Below are positions 8,176 to 18,971 of a stretch of 64,000 bases of DNA, piece after piece. Under the pieces are notes generated by a model that saw nothing but the letters and a program-made list of their open reading frames with translations, was not told the origin of the DNA and made no database searches. Source of the stretch: JAPPHA01 sp965221575 (GTDB lineage Bacteria; Pseudomonadota; Alphaproteobacteria; Rhodobacterales; Rhodobacteraceae). The stretch spans positions 62,001 through 126,000 of the forward strand of contig CBDCSM010000013.1 of the NCBI GenBank assembly GCA_965221575.1. The letters are read 5' to 3'. Numbering within the stretch: position 1 is the first letter of the stretch; the number at the start of each line of letters is the position of its first letter. A program made the position numbers and the translations under genes.

Positions 8176-9237
8176 ATGTTCTTCGCGTCCGACAATTCCG
8201 GCCCCGCCGCGCCGCAGATCATCGACGCGCTCGTTGCCGAAAACCGGGGCTATGCCCAGGCCTACGGAAATGACGCGACCATGCAGTCCGTTGCTGAAAA
8301 CATTCGAACGGCGTTCGAAGCCCCCGATGCGGCGGTTTACCTGGTCGCGACGGGCACGGCGGCAAACGCCATCTCGATCGCGACGCTGACGCGCCCCTGG
8401 CAAACGGTTTTCTGTCACGAACACGCACATGCCGAAGAGGACGAATGCGGCGCACCGGAGTTTTATTCGGGAGGCGTCAAACTGACGACCGTGGGCGGTG
8501 CCAACGGAAAGATCGAACCCGAATTGCTGGTCGGGGAAATCCGAAAGACCGGGTGCCTTGGCGTGCATGGAGTCCAGATCGGCACCCTGTCGATTACCAA
8601 TGTCACCGAGCGTGGCACGGTCTATTCGCCCGAGGAAGTCCGAACCCTGACCGGAATTGCCCGGGACCGCGGGATGCGTTGCCATCTCGACGGTGCCCGG
8701 TTGGCCAACGCGCTCGTGGCGACGGGATGCACGCCGGCCGAAGCGACCTGGAAATCAGGTATCGATGTCGTCAGCCTCGGGGGGACCAAGAATGGTCTGA
8801 TCGGGGTCGAGGGCGTTGTCCTGTTCGATCCCGAACTCGCGTGGGAATTCGAACTCAGGCGCAAACGCGGCGGCCACCTGTTTTCCAAGCATCGATTCCT
8901 GTCGGCCCAGATGAAGGCCTATTTCGAGGACGGGTTGTGGTTGGAACTTGCGGGACGTGCGAATGCCGCGGCGTCGAGACTGGCCGAAGGGCTCTCGAAG
9001 ATCGGAACGGCGCATTTCGTCCACCCCGTCGAAGCCAACATGATCTTTGCCGGGTGGTCACGCTCGGGCCATGAACGGGCGCAGTCTGCGGGTGCCCAAT
9101 ACTACCTCTGGCCCCCTAACCAGGATTTGTCTGACCGCGACAACGATGTTCTGACTGCCCGCCTGGTGTGCAACTGGGCGACAACTGACGACGAGATCGA
9201 CAGGTTCCTGGAGTTGATAGACGACGGGAACACGTGA
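8176..9237 (+). CDS. ltaE: Low-specificity L-threonine aldolase family protein
   Basis: A 353-residue PLP-dependent aldolase/beta-eliminating lyase that cleaves threonine or allo-threonine to glycine and acetaldehyde. The opening MFFASDNSGPAAPQIIDAL, the PLP aspartate in CHLDGARLANAL (Asp172) and the Schiff-base lysine in SLGGTKNGLIG (Lys205) are clear. HEHAHAEEDECGAPEF is the substrate histidine region. It begins immediately after the stop codon of the YcgN-like gene. The exact substrate preference cannot be fixed; other beta-hydroxy amino acids are possible. Confidence 0.88.
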   Translation: MFFASDNSGPAAPQIIDALVAENRGYAQAYGNDATMQSVAENIRTAFEAPDAAVYLVATGTAANAISIATLTRPWQTVFCHEHAHAEEDECGAPEFYSGGVKLTTVGGANGKIEPELLVGEIRKTGCLGVHGVQIGTLSITNVTERGTVYSPEEVRTLTGIARDRGMRCHLDGARLANALVATGCTPAEATWKSGIDVVSLGGTKNGLIGVEGVVLFDPELAWEFELRRKRGGHLFSKHRFLSAQMKAYFEDGLWLELAGRANAAASRLAEGLSKIGTAHFVHPVEANMIFAGWSRSGHERAQSAGAQYYLWPPNQDLSDRDNDVLTARLVCNWATTDDEIDRFLELIDDGNT

Positions 9238-9239
9238 GG

Positions 9240-9286
9240 CCCCGGCCGTCAGCCTGAAGAACCCCGATTCCGGATCGCGGCCGGGG
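9240..9286 (+). terminator. Possible terminator hairpin after the threonine aldolase gene
   Basis: CCCCGGCCG (9240-9248) is complementary to CGGCCGGGG (9278-9286), with about 29 bases between them, just after the aldolase stop. The stem is strong but the loop is long and no T-tract follows. Confidence 0.3.
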
Positions 9287-9528
9287 GGTCGGCAATGAGC
9301 CACCCGTGACTGCCCGCATGTTCGCCCGCCTCAAACCTGGCTGGGAAGTTCTCTCACCGATTGCCCGGCGGATGTTTTCGACGATTGAGGCAGGCGTGGT
9401 ATCGGCAATGCCTTGATCGCGGAAGTCCGCATCGCCCTGCCCCTTGCGAGCAACGGGCCGAAGCAGAAGAGAATTGTGCGATCAGACGAGCGATCGTTTG
9501 CGAATGATACCGACAAAATCGGTTGCTG

Positions 9529-10359
9529 TCACGGTTTGAACCCGATCGCTTCGCCCCAGGCCAGGGCAGCAAGTGCTCCGGAAGCACCTTGCCACTTGTC
9601 CAAAGAACGTCGCCAGTCGTCGAATTGCGCGTGCGTCGCAAGTCCGTGTTTCACCGCAACCTCGATGGTGTCGGAAGCGAAGAACCAGCCAGTCGCCAAA
9701 GCGTGGAAAAAGGCGATATCCTCACCCGTCGCAAAGGTCTCGAACGACGCGCTGATCTCCATGTCGGAGAAGCCGGCGTCAACAAAAATTCCCTTCAGCT
9801 CCTTCCCGATCTGGGGATGGCCGCCGTTGGCGGTCAGAAGGTTCTGAAATGTCGCCCACACGTCTTCAAGACTGCCGAGAGTCGGTTTCAGGAATGAAGA
9901 GTCACCGATCAGTTCCCGGGCCGAAACGAACCCTCCCGGCTTCAGCACCCGCTTTGCCTCGGCCAGTGTTGTCCGGGTGTCTGGAACGTGCGTGAGGACG
10001 GCATGGAAGTGGACGACGTCGAAAAAACCGTCCTCATAGGGAAGATCGGTCGCATCGCCCGTCCGGAAAGATGCGTTGTCATGTCCGCCGGCCACGGCCG
10101 CGGCCTGCGCCATCTCGACCTGCGACTCCTCCATATCGACACCGTGCAACTCCCCGGGTTCCACCGCCTTGGCAAGCCCCACCGAGATCGTTCCCGGACC
10201 GCACCCGAGGTCAAGAACGCGAAGGCCCGGCTTCAGGCGCGGGAGAACGTGAAACGCGACATTCTCCGCGTTCCGGCGTTTGAGCATCGCCAGGAACTCG
10301 TCGCTGTAACCCATGGTGTAGGTCGGGTCGCTACCGTCCTGAATCTCGTTTCCGTTCAT
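9529..10359 (-). CDS. Class I SAM-dependent methyltransferase
   Basis: A 276-residue Rossmann-fold methyltransferase. Motif I is VLDLGCGPGTISVGLA, followed by the acidic ribose-binding end of strand 2 in HGVDMEESQVEMA and the motif DATDLPYEDGFFDVVHF. The C-terminal half holds a helical cap resembling small-molecule methyltransferases of the UbiE/arsenite type, but the substrate is unknown. ATG 10359 is preferred over 10380 because GGAG precedes it by 8 bases and would otherwise lie inside the coding region. It appears monocistronic. Confidence 0.85.
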   Translation of the reverse strand: MNGNEIQDGSDPTYTMGYSDEFLAMLKRRNAENVAFHVLPRLKPGLRVLDLGCGPGTISVGLAKAVEPGELHGVDMEESQVEMAQAAAVAGGHDNASFRTGDATDLPYEDGFFDVVHFHAVLTHVPDTRTTLAEAKRVLKPGGFVSARELIGDSSFLKPTLGSLEDVWATFQNLLTANGGHPQIGKELKGIFVDAGFSDMEISASFETFATGEDIAFFHALATGWFFASDTIEVAVKHGLATHAQFDDWRRSLDKWQGASGALAALAWGEAIGFKP

Positions 10360-10534
10360 CGTTTGCTCTCCTGTTCCCATGTCCTGGCGATCATATGAGG
10401 GTGCGAGCGATTTCGGTCAATGATGCGGCGGACTTCAACGCCGTTAGAACGAAATATCCATCCGTCGCTACCATTCGAGGTGAATTCGAGCACCCAGGGT
10501 TGATCAAGGAAGAAAATGCTCGAGGGCCCGGTCA

Positions 10535-11137
10535 TCAAGTTCCTGGGCGTTTGCCCAGCCAGGCATCGAGATAGGCCAACCGGTCCTGTCCCCAGAACAA
10601 CTGGTCATCGACAAGGTAACTCGGCGCCCCGAACACCCCCCTCTCCAAGGCTTCGCCTGTATTGCGTTCGAAGACCTTCGCTGCCTTCTCCATGTCTTCC
10701 TCCAAGACTGATGCCGGAAAGCCGTTTTTCTCAAGGCACTCGGCGAGGACATCGTGTTCGGAAATGTCCCTTTCTTTCGCCCAGCAAGCCCTGAGAATCG
10801 CGTGCACAAGCCCGCCGACGTCTCCTCCGCCAACCTCCTCGGCGACGATGATGGCGTGGCAACTCGGCAATGGATCGGTCGGCCAATGGGCCGGCCGCAG
10901 GTTGATCGGAATGCCGTTCATTTCGGAGATCCTTCGAAGTTCCTGGAAGCGGTAGGCCTGCCGCGACGGATGTCGGTCCTTCGGCAATGGGGTCCCGGTT
11001 TCCGAAAAAACCTTCATCAACTGGAATGGCCGGTAGGAAATTCGAACATCGTGTTTCCGTGCGATCGCTTCGAGGCGCTTGCCGGCGAGATAGCAAAACG
11101 GAGAAAGCGTGAAGAGGTAATAGTCAATGTTCCGCAT
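10535..11137 (-). CDS. 2-hydroxychromene-2-carboxylate isomerase / DsbA-family protein
   Basis: A 200-residue thioredoxin-fold protein of the HCCA isomerase (kappa-class GST-like) group, known from naphthalene breakdown as NahD and using glutathione. The N-terminus MRNIDYYLFTLSPFCYLAGK has the SPFCYLA active-site segment; FGAPSYLVDDQLFWGQDRL is the family's cis-Pro region and C-terminal helix. I chose ATG 11137 because the ten upstream codons are atypical. Most genomic homologues are not in aromatic pathways, so the true substrate is open. Confidence 0.8.
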   Translation of the reverse strand: MRNIDYYLFTLSPFCYLAGKRLEAIARKHDVRISYRPFQLMKVFSETGTPLPKDRHPSRQAYRFQELRRISEMNGIPINLRPAHWPTDPLPSCHAIIVAEEVGGGDVGGLVHAILRACWAKERDISEHDVLAECLEKNGFPASVLEEDMEKAAKVFERNTGEALERGVFGAPSYLVDDQLFWGQDRLAYLDAWLGKRPGT

Positions 11138-11358
11138 CAATTGATTCCTTCCCGACGGTTCCGGCAACCGAAATCAGAATTTCCCGGGCTTTTCAACACC
11201 TGCAGTGGCGCCAACAGGCGCCTTCAACGACCTCGTCGCGTTCTCATGTGAAGCATGTCGATCTCCAGCGGCCGGTTTCCGGGATTGCCGTATCTCGGTG
11301 CGCGTACGCAGCCGAACCGGCAATCAGGTCATTTGTCATTCCCGAACCGCATTCTGAC

Positions 11359-12435
11359 TCAGGTCTTCGTGACATCCGAAACGTACATATCCGCCCCGGA
11401 CAGCCCCAGTCCCTGTCCGGCCTCGAGAATCTCCTGCCATTCCGCTTCATCGATCTCGATTCCATTCGCGTGCCGATCTTTTGCCGCCTGCCGCTCCGGT
11501 TCGCCCGCGACACGCACGGGCCCGGACTGTTCGGCGGCAGGCGATGATTTGACGTATTCGATCAGCGAATCGAGTTCCCCGGACAACCAGGACGGATTGG
11601 CGAACTGCCCTGGATCGACGACGACTGTGAACATGTTGTTCAAGATGCTCCCGTTACGCGGATTACCGGGTTGAATTGTACCGCCCCCCGACAATCCCCC
11701 GGCGAGCAGCTCGCACATGAGTGCAAGACCTGAACCCTTGTATTCTCCAAACGGCAATAATGCGCCTGGCGGGTCCGAGAACAAGGTATTCGGGTCCGTG
11801 CATTGCCTCCCTTTGGCGTCCACGATGTTGCCGATGCCGACTTCCTCGCCACGCGTCATGGCGACGCGCGCCTTGCCGAGTGCGATCCGGCTCGTCGCCA
11901 TGTCCAGCAGGAGCGAGGGTGTCGTGTCGGTGCCCGGAACAGCGATGCAAACGGGATTGGTCACGAAACGCCCAGCTGAACCGCCCCACGGTGCGACCAA
12001 CGGGGCATGGTCGATGACGTTGACAAAGTGAATTGAAATCATTCCGGCGGACATGGCGATCTCACCATACGCGCCGATCCTTCCGAGGTGATGCGCATTC
12101 TTCAATGTCATCACGGCGGCCCCGGACTGGCGGCACCGTCCAAGGGCCTCTTCCATCGCTTCCGCACCGACTCGTCGCCCGAACCCCAGATTGCCATCGA
12201 ACTGGAGAACAACCCCTGCGTCCCTGACTTTTGAAACCGCTGTTCCCGGCTTCAGCATGCCGTCGGCGAAGTGCCGGGCGTAGGTCGGGATCAAGCCGAC
12301 GCCGTGGCTGTCATGGCCCTTGAGGTTGGCGTCAACCAGCGACCGCGAAACAAGACCGGCTTCCCACGGCGGACTGCCCATTGCGCCGAAGATCGCCGTG
12401 CATGTCCGTTCCAGATTCTCGTGCGAAACGCGCAT
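11359..12435 (-). CDS. Ldh-family (malate/L-lactate type) NAD(P)-dependent dehydrogenase
   Basis: A 358-residue member of the LDH2/MDHG family, which oxidises malate, lactate, ureidoglycolate or sulfolactate-type 2-hydroxyacids and reduces cyclic imines in some branches. Family marks are ANLKGHDSHGVGLIPTYARH (substrate/cofactor histidine), KNAHHLGRIGAYGE and the nucleotide-binding MATSRIALGKARVAMTRGE. The ATG at 12435 (MRVSHENLERT) is taken as start because the 59-residue upstream extension is unlike the family. It is divergent from prs. Substrate is unknown. Confidence 0.85.
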   Translation of the reverse strand: MRVSHENLERTCTAIFGAMGSPPWEAGLVSRSLVDANLKGHDSHGVGLIPTYARHFADGMLKPGTAVSKVRDAGVVLQFDGNLGFGRRVGAEAMEEALGRCRQSGAAVMTLKNAHHLGRIGAYGEIAMSAGMISIHFVNVIDHAPLVAPWGGSAGRFVTNPVCIAVPGTDTTPSLLLDMATSRIALGKARVAMTRGEEVGIGNIVDAKGRQCTDPNTLFSDPPGALLPFGEYKGSGLALMCELLAGGLSGGGTIQPGNPRNGSILNNMFTVVVDPGQFANPSWLSGELDSLIEYVKSSPAAEQSGPVRVAGEPERQAAKDRHANGIEIDEAEWQEILEAGQGLGLSGADMYVSDVTKT

Positions 12436-12706
12436 TGTCCCCCCGTTGGAATTCAAGCCGGTCGAATACCTTGAACCTGGACCTCCAGGGCCAAGTTCAG
12501 GGCCGGCCGCCTTTTTCTCCGCCGACAGAATCGAATTCTGCCGAACATTACGCGATCTGTCGACCCGGTTGATCCGGTATTCGCATTTGGCCGGTCGTGT
12601 CGGACCCGGCAAAAAGAACGATCACTTGCAATTGAACCGGTCGGTGGTATTCGGTCGTCAGCATTTCGGTTTCCGGACTCCGATCATCTTCTGAAAAGGA
12701 ACAGTC

Positions 12707-13729
12707 ATGAAGCGGACGGTCGAACCCAGGTTGATTGCCGGAAACTCCAATCGACAACTTGCTGCCGCCATCGCACGGTGCATGTCGATGAACTGGGGCA
12801 AGACCGTAAAACTGGTCGAAACCCGGGTCGAGCGATTCAACGACCAGGAGATCTTCGTCGAAGTCCATGACAATGTCCGGGGCGAGGACATGTTCATCAT
12901 CCAGTCGACGTCGAACCCGGCAAACGACAATCTCATGGAACTCCTGATCATGGCGGATGCGCTCCGCAGGTCGTCTGCACGACGGATAACCGCGGTCATC
13001 CCCTACTTCGGCTACGCCAGGCAGGATCGGCGCACGCGCGCCCGGACCCCAATTTCGGCGAAACTGGTTGCGAACCTCCTGGTCGGGGCCGGGGTCGAGC
13101 GGGTCCTGACGATGGACCTTCATGCCGGCCAGGTTCAGGGTTTTTTCGACATCCCGGTCGACAACCTCTACTGCGCGCCGGTCTTTTCGCTCGATCTGCG
13201 CAAGCGATTCGGGGCGGACTTCGAGAATATCTGTGTTATCTCGCCTGACGTCGGTGGCGTGGAACGCGCGCGTGAACTCGCCAAACGGATTGGCGCGGAA
13301 CTAGCCTTTGTCGACAAGCGACGATCGGCCCCGGGGGTGGTCGAAGAAATGACCGTGATCGGGGACGTAACCGGCCGGCTTGCCGTCATTGTCGACGACA
13401 TCTGCGATACGGCCGGAACATTGTGCAAGGCTGCCGACACGCTCATGGAAGCCGGCGCAAAGGAAGTCAGGTCCTACATCACCCACGGGGTTCTTTCCGA
13501 CCCGGCAGCCGAGAGGATTTCCCGGTCCGGCATGACCGAACTTGTCGTGACCGACTCGATCGTGCTGAACGACATGGCACAGGCATGCGAAAAGATCCGC
13601 GCCCTTTCGACCGCACCGCTACTGGCGCAGGCTATAATGAATATCGCGAACGGAACTTCGGTTTCGTCATTGTTTGACGAGGACGTTCTCAAGCCGATCT
13701 ACGAAGGCGCGACCCCGATTACAATGTGA
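12707..13729 (+). CDS. prs: Ribose-phosphate pyrophosphokinase
   Basis: Makes PRPP from ribose 5-phosphate and ATP for nucleotide, histidine and tryptophan synthesis. The 340-residue protein contains the ATP-binding flexible loop YFGYARQDRRTRARTPISAK, the PRPP-binding VIVDDICDTAGTLCKAA and the divalent-metal site MDLHAGQVQGFFDIPVDN. It is about 20-25 residues longer than the E. coli enzyme because of a C-terminal tail starting GTSVSSLF, a form I associate with Rhodobacterales. AAAGGAAC lies just upstream of the ATG. It converges on atpC with only 14 bases between stop codons. Confidence 0.95.
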   Translation: MKRTVEPRLIAGNSNRQLAAAIARCMSMNWGKTVKLVETRVERFNDQEIFVEVHDNVRGEDMFIIQSTSNPANDNLMELLIMADALRRSSARRITAVIPYFGYARQDRRTRARTPISAKLVANLLVGAGVERVLTMDLHAGQVQGFFDIPVDNLYCAPVFSLDLRKRFGADFENICVISPDVGGVERARELAKRIGAELAFVDKRRSAPGVVEEMTVIGDVTGRLAVIVDDICDTAGTLCKAADTLMEAGAKEVRSYITHGVLSDPAAERISRSGMTELVVTDSIVLNDMAQACEKIRALSTAPLLAQAIMNIANGTSVSSLFDEDVLKPIYEGATPITM

Positions 13730-13743
13730 AATCCGGCCGGTGG

Positions 13744-14151
13744 CTATGCCTGTGCGCCGATCGCCCTTTCGAGGGCCGCCATGTCGCTCAGGTACTTGTC
13801 GGCCAAGTCCTTTTCGGGTCCTTCCCGACCCTCGGCATCACGCGCGGCCAACTCGATAAACCGTTCGAGCATCTCCCTGGTGACATGCGCCCGTTCCACG
13901 GCCTGTTCCGCCAGAACGATCGCCGCATCGGCCGAGACTTCGACGTAACCGCCGGTGACCACGAACTCCGAATTCTCATCCAGGGAATCACGCACCCGCA
14001 CGATTCCCGGACGCAGGGACGAGACAAGGGGCATGTGATCCGGAAGCACCGTGAAGTCCCCTTCCGCTCCTGGAAGCTCGACCTGGATCGCTTCGCACTG
14101 TGCAAGCCGCCGGTCGGGAGCCAGGAGTTCAAACTTCAAAGAACTGGCCAA
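13744..14151 (-). CDS. atpC: F1 ATP synthase epsilon subunit
   Basis: The 135-residue epsilon subunit forms part of the central stalk and inhibits ATP hydrolysis. The beta-sandwich domain is recognisable in LKFELLAPDRRLAQCEAIQ, PGAEGDFTVLPDHMPLVSSL and EFVVTGGYVEVSADAAIVLAE. A shorter two-helix C-terminal domain follows. It is the last gene of the atpHAGDC operon, 26 bases after atpD. Confidence 0.95.
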   Translation of the reverse strand: MASSLKFELLAPDRRLAQCEAIQVELPGAEGDFTVLPDHMPLVSSLRPGIVRVRDSLDENSEFVVTGGYVEVSADAAIVLAEQAVERAHVTREMLERFIELAARDAEGREGPEKDLADKYLSDMAALERAIGAQA

Positions 14152-14177
14152 GGTCCGTCTCCGTCAACCCAGGCCCG

Positions 14178-15617
<1,440 letters not shown>

Positions 15618-15632
15618 ATTGTTTCTCCGGTC

Positions 15633-16505
15633 CTACAGCGCCTCGGCGCCTGAAATAATCTCGATGAGTTCCTTGGTAATGGCGGCCTGCCGTGAGCGGT
15701 TGAACTCGATCGTCAGCCTGTCGATCATGTCACCGGCGTTGCGGGTCGCATTATCCATCGCCGTCATGCGCGACCCCTGTTCGGAGGCGGCATTCTCAAG
15801 AAGCGCCGCAAAGACCCTGGCCGTCAGGGCCCGGGGTAACAGGCTCGCGAGAATCTCTTCTTCTCCGGGCTCGAACTCGTAGAACGTCGCCCCCCCGGCG
15901 TCTTCCGGACTCGGCAACGCGGGAATCAATTGCAATGCGGTCGGTTCCTGCGCGATTACCGAGCGAAATTCGCTGAAAAAGATCGTTGAAACGTCAAATT
16001 CACCGTTCTCGAACCTGTTGATTATGTCATCGGCCACCAATGTCGCTTCGCCGTAGCTGATCGTCTTGGCGTGCGACAGGTCGACATGACCTACCAGATG
16101 CGCCTCGTACTCCCTTCGGAGCTGTTCGCGGCCTTTCTTTCCCACTGTCAGGATCTTGACGGATTTCCCTTCATCCATGAGATTGCGCGCATGTAAACGG
16201 ACCAGCTTGACGATGGCGGAGTTGAAACTGCCGCAGAGTCCACGTTCGGCCGTCATGACGACAAGGAGCTGCGTCTGGTCGCTCCCGGTTCCCCTGAGAA
16301 GGGGCGGCGCGTTCTCGGCATCCTTGAGAGCGGATGTCACGGTACCGATGACCCGCTTGACCCCCTCGGCATAAGGACGCGCGTTCACCGCCGCTTCTTG
16401 CGCCTTGCGAAGCTTGGCGGCCGCGACCATCTGCATGGCCTTGGTGATCTTGCGCGTATTCTTGACGCTGTCGATCCTGAGCCGGAGATCCTTGAGACTT
16501 GGCAT
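15633..16505 (-). CDS. atpG: F1 ATP synthase gamma subunit
   Basis: The 290-residue rotor subunit. The N-terminal helix MPSLKDLRLRIDSVKNTRKI and the family signature ITKAMQMVAAAKLRKAQEA are present, as is the C-terminal helix RMTAMDNATRNAGDMIDRL. MTAERGLCGSFNSAI is the conserved central Rossmann segment. It lies 57 bases after atpA and 15 bases before atpD. Nothing is unusual. Confidence 0.97.
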   Translation of the reverse strand: MPSLKDLRLRIDSVKNTRKITKAMQMVAAAKLRKAQEAAVNARPYAEGVKRVIGTVTSALKDAENAPPLLRGTGSDQTQLLVVMTAERGLCGSFNSAIVKLVRLHARNLMDEGKSVKILTVGKKGREQLRREYEAHLVGHVDLSHAKTISYGEATLVADDIINRFENGEFDVSTIFFSEFRSVIAQEPTALQLIPALPSPEDAGGATFYEFEPGEEEILASLLPRALTARVFAALLENAASEQGSRMTAMDNATRNAGDMIDRLTIEFNRSRQAAITKELIEIISGAEAL

Positions 16506-16562
16506 CTGGTCGCGTTCCTCGGAATTCGGTGCGGCAAAAGTCGGGGAATCAATCCGAAACCG

Positions 16563-18101
16563 TCAGGAGAATCCCTTCAGGAATTCCTCGACAACCGCCT
16601 TCAACCGGTCTTCCAGTTCACCTTTGACCTTCCGGTCGTTCGCAGTGATGTCCTGCAACAGATCCGTGTGTTTCTGCCTCACGTAATTGAGCAAGCCGGC
16701 CTCGAAACGGCTGACGTCACCGACCGAAATTCCATCCAGATACCCTTGCGTGCCTGCGAAGATGACCACAACCTGCTCCGCATTCGTCAGCGGGGAGTAC
16801 TGGGGCTGCTTGAGCAGTTCGGTCAGGCGCGCACCCCGATTGAGCAACGCCTGCGTCGCGGCGTCAAGATCGGAACCGAACTGCGCGAATGCGGCCATTT
16901 CACGATATTGGGCCAGCTCCAGCTTGATCGAGCCCGCGACGGATTTCATCGCGTCGGTCTGGGCCGACGACCCCACCCTGGACACAGACAGGCCCGTGTT
17001 CACCGCCGGTCGAATCCCCTGGTAAAAAAGCTCGGTTTCGAGAAAAATCTGTCCGTCCGTGATCGAAATCACGTTTGTCGGGATGAAGGCGGACACGTCG
17101 CCGCCCTGCGTTTCGATGATCGGCAGCGCGGTCAGCGATCCTGCCCCATGGTCCGGGTTCAGTTTTGCGGATCGTTCCAGCAACCGGGAATGCAGGTAGA
17201 AGACATCTCCTGGATAGGCTTCGCGCCCGGGAGGTCGACGCAACAGCAACGACATCTGCCGATAGGCAACCGCCTGCTTGGAAAGATCATCATAGATGAT
17301 CAGTGCATGGCGGCCGTTGTCGCGGAAGTGCTCGGCCATCGTCGTTGCGGAATACGGAGCCAGGAACTGCATGGGAGCCGGGTCCGATGCGGTGGCAGCA
17401 ACGATGATGGAATAGGAAATGGCGCCGGATTCCTCCAGCTTCTTGACCAGCTGCGCGACCGTCGATCGCTTCTGGCCAATGGCAACGTAGACACAATAGA
17501 GTTTCTTCGATTCGTCGTCCCCGGCGGCGTCATTGTATGACTTCTGGTTCAGGATGGCATCGAGAGCGAGAGCCGTCTTGCCGGTCTGACGATCGCCAAT
17601 GATCAGTTCGCGTTGCCCCCGTCCAATCGGAATCAACGAGTCGACCGACTTCAGGCCGGTCGCCATCGGTTCATGCACGGACCGCCTGGGAATGATTCCG
17701 GGCGCCTTGACATCCGCCTGGGAGCGCAGGTCGGTTTCAATCGGACCCTTGCCGTCGATCGGCTGCCCCAGGGCATCGACGACGCGACCCAGGAGCGCGT
17801 CTCCAATCGGGACGTCGACGATCGCGTTCGTCCGACGGACCGTGTCTCCCTCCTTGATGTCCCGGTCAGTTCCGAAAATGACGACGCCGACATTGTCGAC
17901 TTCGAGGTTGAGGGCCATTCCCCGGATTCCGCCAGGAAACTCGACCATTTCGCCCGCCTGGATGTTGTCGAGACCGTGAACGCGCGCGATTCCGTCGCCC
18001 ACGCTCAATACACGTCCCACTTCGGCGACTTCCGCTTCCTGACCAAAATTCCTGATCTGGTCCTTCAGGATCGCGGAAATCTCTGCTGCCTGGATCGCCA
18101 T
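16563..18101 (-). CDS. atpA: F1 ATP synthase alpha subunit
   Basis: The 512-residue non-catalytic nucleotide-binding subunit of the F1 head. The P-loop is GDRQTGKTALALDA and the arginine-finger region is GIRPAVNTGLSVSRVGSSAQ. The N-terminus MAIQAAEISAILKDQIRNF is typical. Its ATG overlaps the atpH stop by one base (TAATG), so the two are translationally coupled. Confidence 0.98.
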   Translation of the reverse strand: MAIQAAEISAILKDQIRNFGQEAEVAEVGRVLSVGDGIARVHGLDNIQAGEMVEFPGGIRGMALNLEVDNVGVVIFGTDRDIKEGDTVRRTNAIVDVPIGDALLGRVVDALGQPIDGKGPIETDLRSQADVKAPGIIPRRSVHEPMATGLKSVDSLIPIGRGQRELIIGDRQTGKTALALDAILNQKSYNDAAGDDESKKLYCVYVAIGQKRSTVAQLVKKLEESGAISYSIIVAATASDPAPMQFLAPYSATTMAEHFRDNGRHALIIYDDLSKQAVAYRQMSLLLRRPPGREAYPGDVFYLHSRLLERSAKLNPDHGAGSLTALPIIETQGGDVSAFIPTNVISITDGQIFLETELFYQGIRPAVNTGLSVSRVGSSAQTDAMKSVAGSIKLELAQYREMAAFAQFGSDLDAATQALLNRGARLTELLKQPQYSPLTNAEQVVVIFAGTQGYLDGISVGDVSRFEAGLLNYVRQKHTDLLQDITANDRKVKGELEDRLKAVVEEFLKGFS

Positions 18102-18670
18102 TAACCGACCTCTTTCATTGCATTCCTGAGCCTGGACAGCTTCGACCTGATCGAGCTGTCAACCATTTTCGAGCCAACCCTGATCACGAGCCCGCCAACC
18201 AGGGATTCGTCGACAGTCTGTTCGACGTTTACCTTTTTCACCTCGCTGCCCAGGACCTCGCCCAACTGGGAACCAAGGCGTTCCACCTGAATCCCGGACA
18301 AGGGCTTGGGCACCGAAACCTGCGCCGTGACCTCCCCGTTTTCCGCCGCGACCATGGTCCGTACGAGGTCAATCAATTGAGGCAGCGCGAACAGGCGCCG
18401 TTTCTCCGCCATCACCCCCAGGGTGCCGGTGACGATCGGGGTGAGTTCCATGTGTCCAGCCAGCGCCGTGATCGCCGCGACCTGATCGTCGCGCGAGTAG
18501 ATCGGCGATGAAATCAGAGTACGCAGATCGGAACTTTCCCCGAGTGCCCGCTTCAGGGCATCAAGGTCTTGCTCAACCTTCGAAAGTTCCGCGGACTCTT
18601 TCGCGAGCTCGAAAAGAGCGGTTGCGTAACGCGAAGCGACCCCGGCAGAAAACGAAACCGTTTCTGGCAC
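18101..18670 (-). CDS. atpH: F1Fo ATP synthase delta subunit
   Basis: The 189-residue peripheral-stalk subunit linking F1 to the b subunits. The N-terminal domain SFSAGVASRYATALFELAKE and the C-terminal VGSKMVDSSIRSKLSRLRNAM are family-typical. I chose the GTG at 18670 because AAAGGA precedes it by a few bases and the protein then begins VPETVSF; the longer in-frame extension is rich in Cys and Arg. It is the first gene of atpHAGDC, and the promoter must lie in 18671-18971. atpBEF are not in the window, as usual for alphaproteobacteria. Confidence 0.95.
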   Translation of the reverse strand: MPETVSFSAGVASRYATALFELAKESAELSKVEQDLDALKRALGESSDLRTLISSPIYSRDDQVAAITALAGHMELTPIVTGTLGVMAEKRRLFALPQLIDLVRTMVAAENGEVTAQVSVPKPLSGIQVERLGSQLGEVLGSEVKKVNVEQTVDESLVGGLVIRVGSKMVDSSIRSKLSRLRNAMKEVG

Positions 18671-18971
18671 ATTGTTCCTTTCAATAGAACACGGCGCCAG
18701 GCAGCCCCCCCGGAAACCGTTTCGGAAGAATCGAACGGCAACGCATGCACCGCAGCGGCCCATCCGCCGCTCAAAATCGGCTTGCTGTTAGCACATGGCT
18801 TTCGCAGGAAGCAACATGCGACACGCAGTTTTAGGAGAACGTCCTGGCACGGAACTGGCTGTCGTATTTTCGCCTCGATGCCCTTCGCAACACCGGTCAT
18901 GCCACCAGGGTTGCTGCGCCGGTCACACTCCGGACGTTTAGGGCTCGCCCCGAACGCGAAGGCATGCAGAT
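18671..18971. other. Intergenic region upstream of the atp operon
   Basis: About 300 bases between the atpH start and the end of the methyltransferase gene, both minus strand. It should hold the atp promoter; I could not pick a confident -35/-10 pair, and no gene-like frame is visible. Confidence 0.35.

Noticed and set aside
16398..17540. A 380-codon plus-strand frame opposite atpA
   Set aside because: atpA on the other strand has every family motif and normal length; the antisense product is arginine-rich without recognisable domains.
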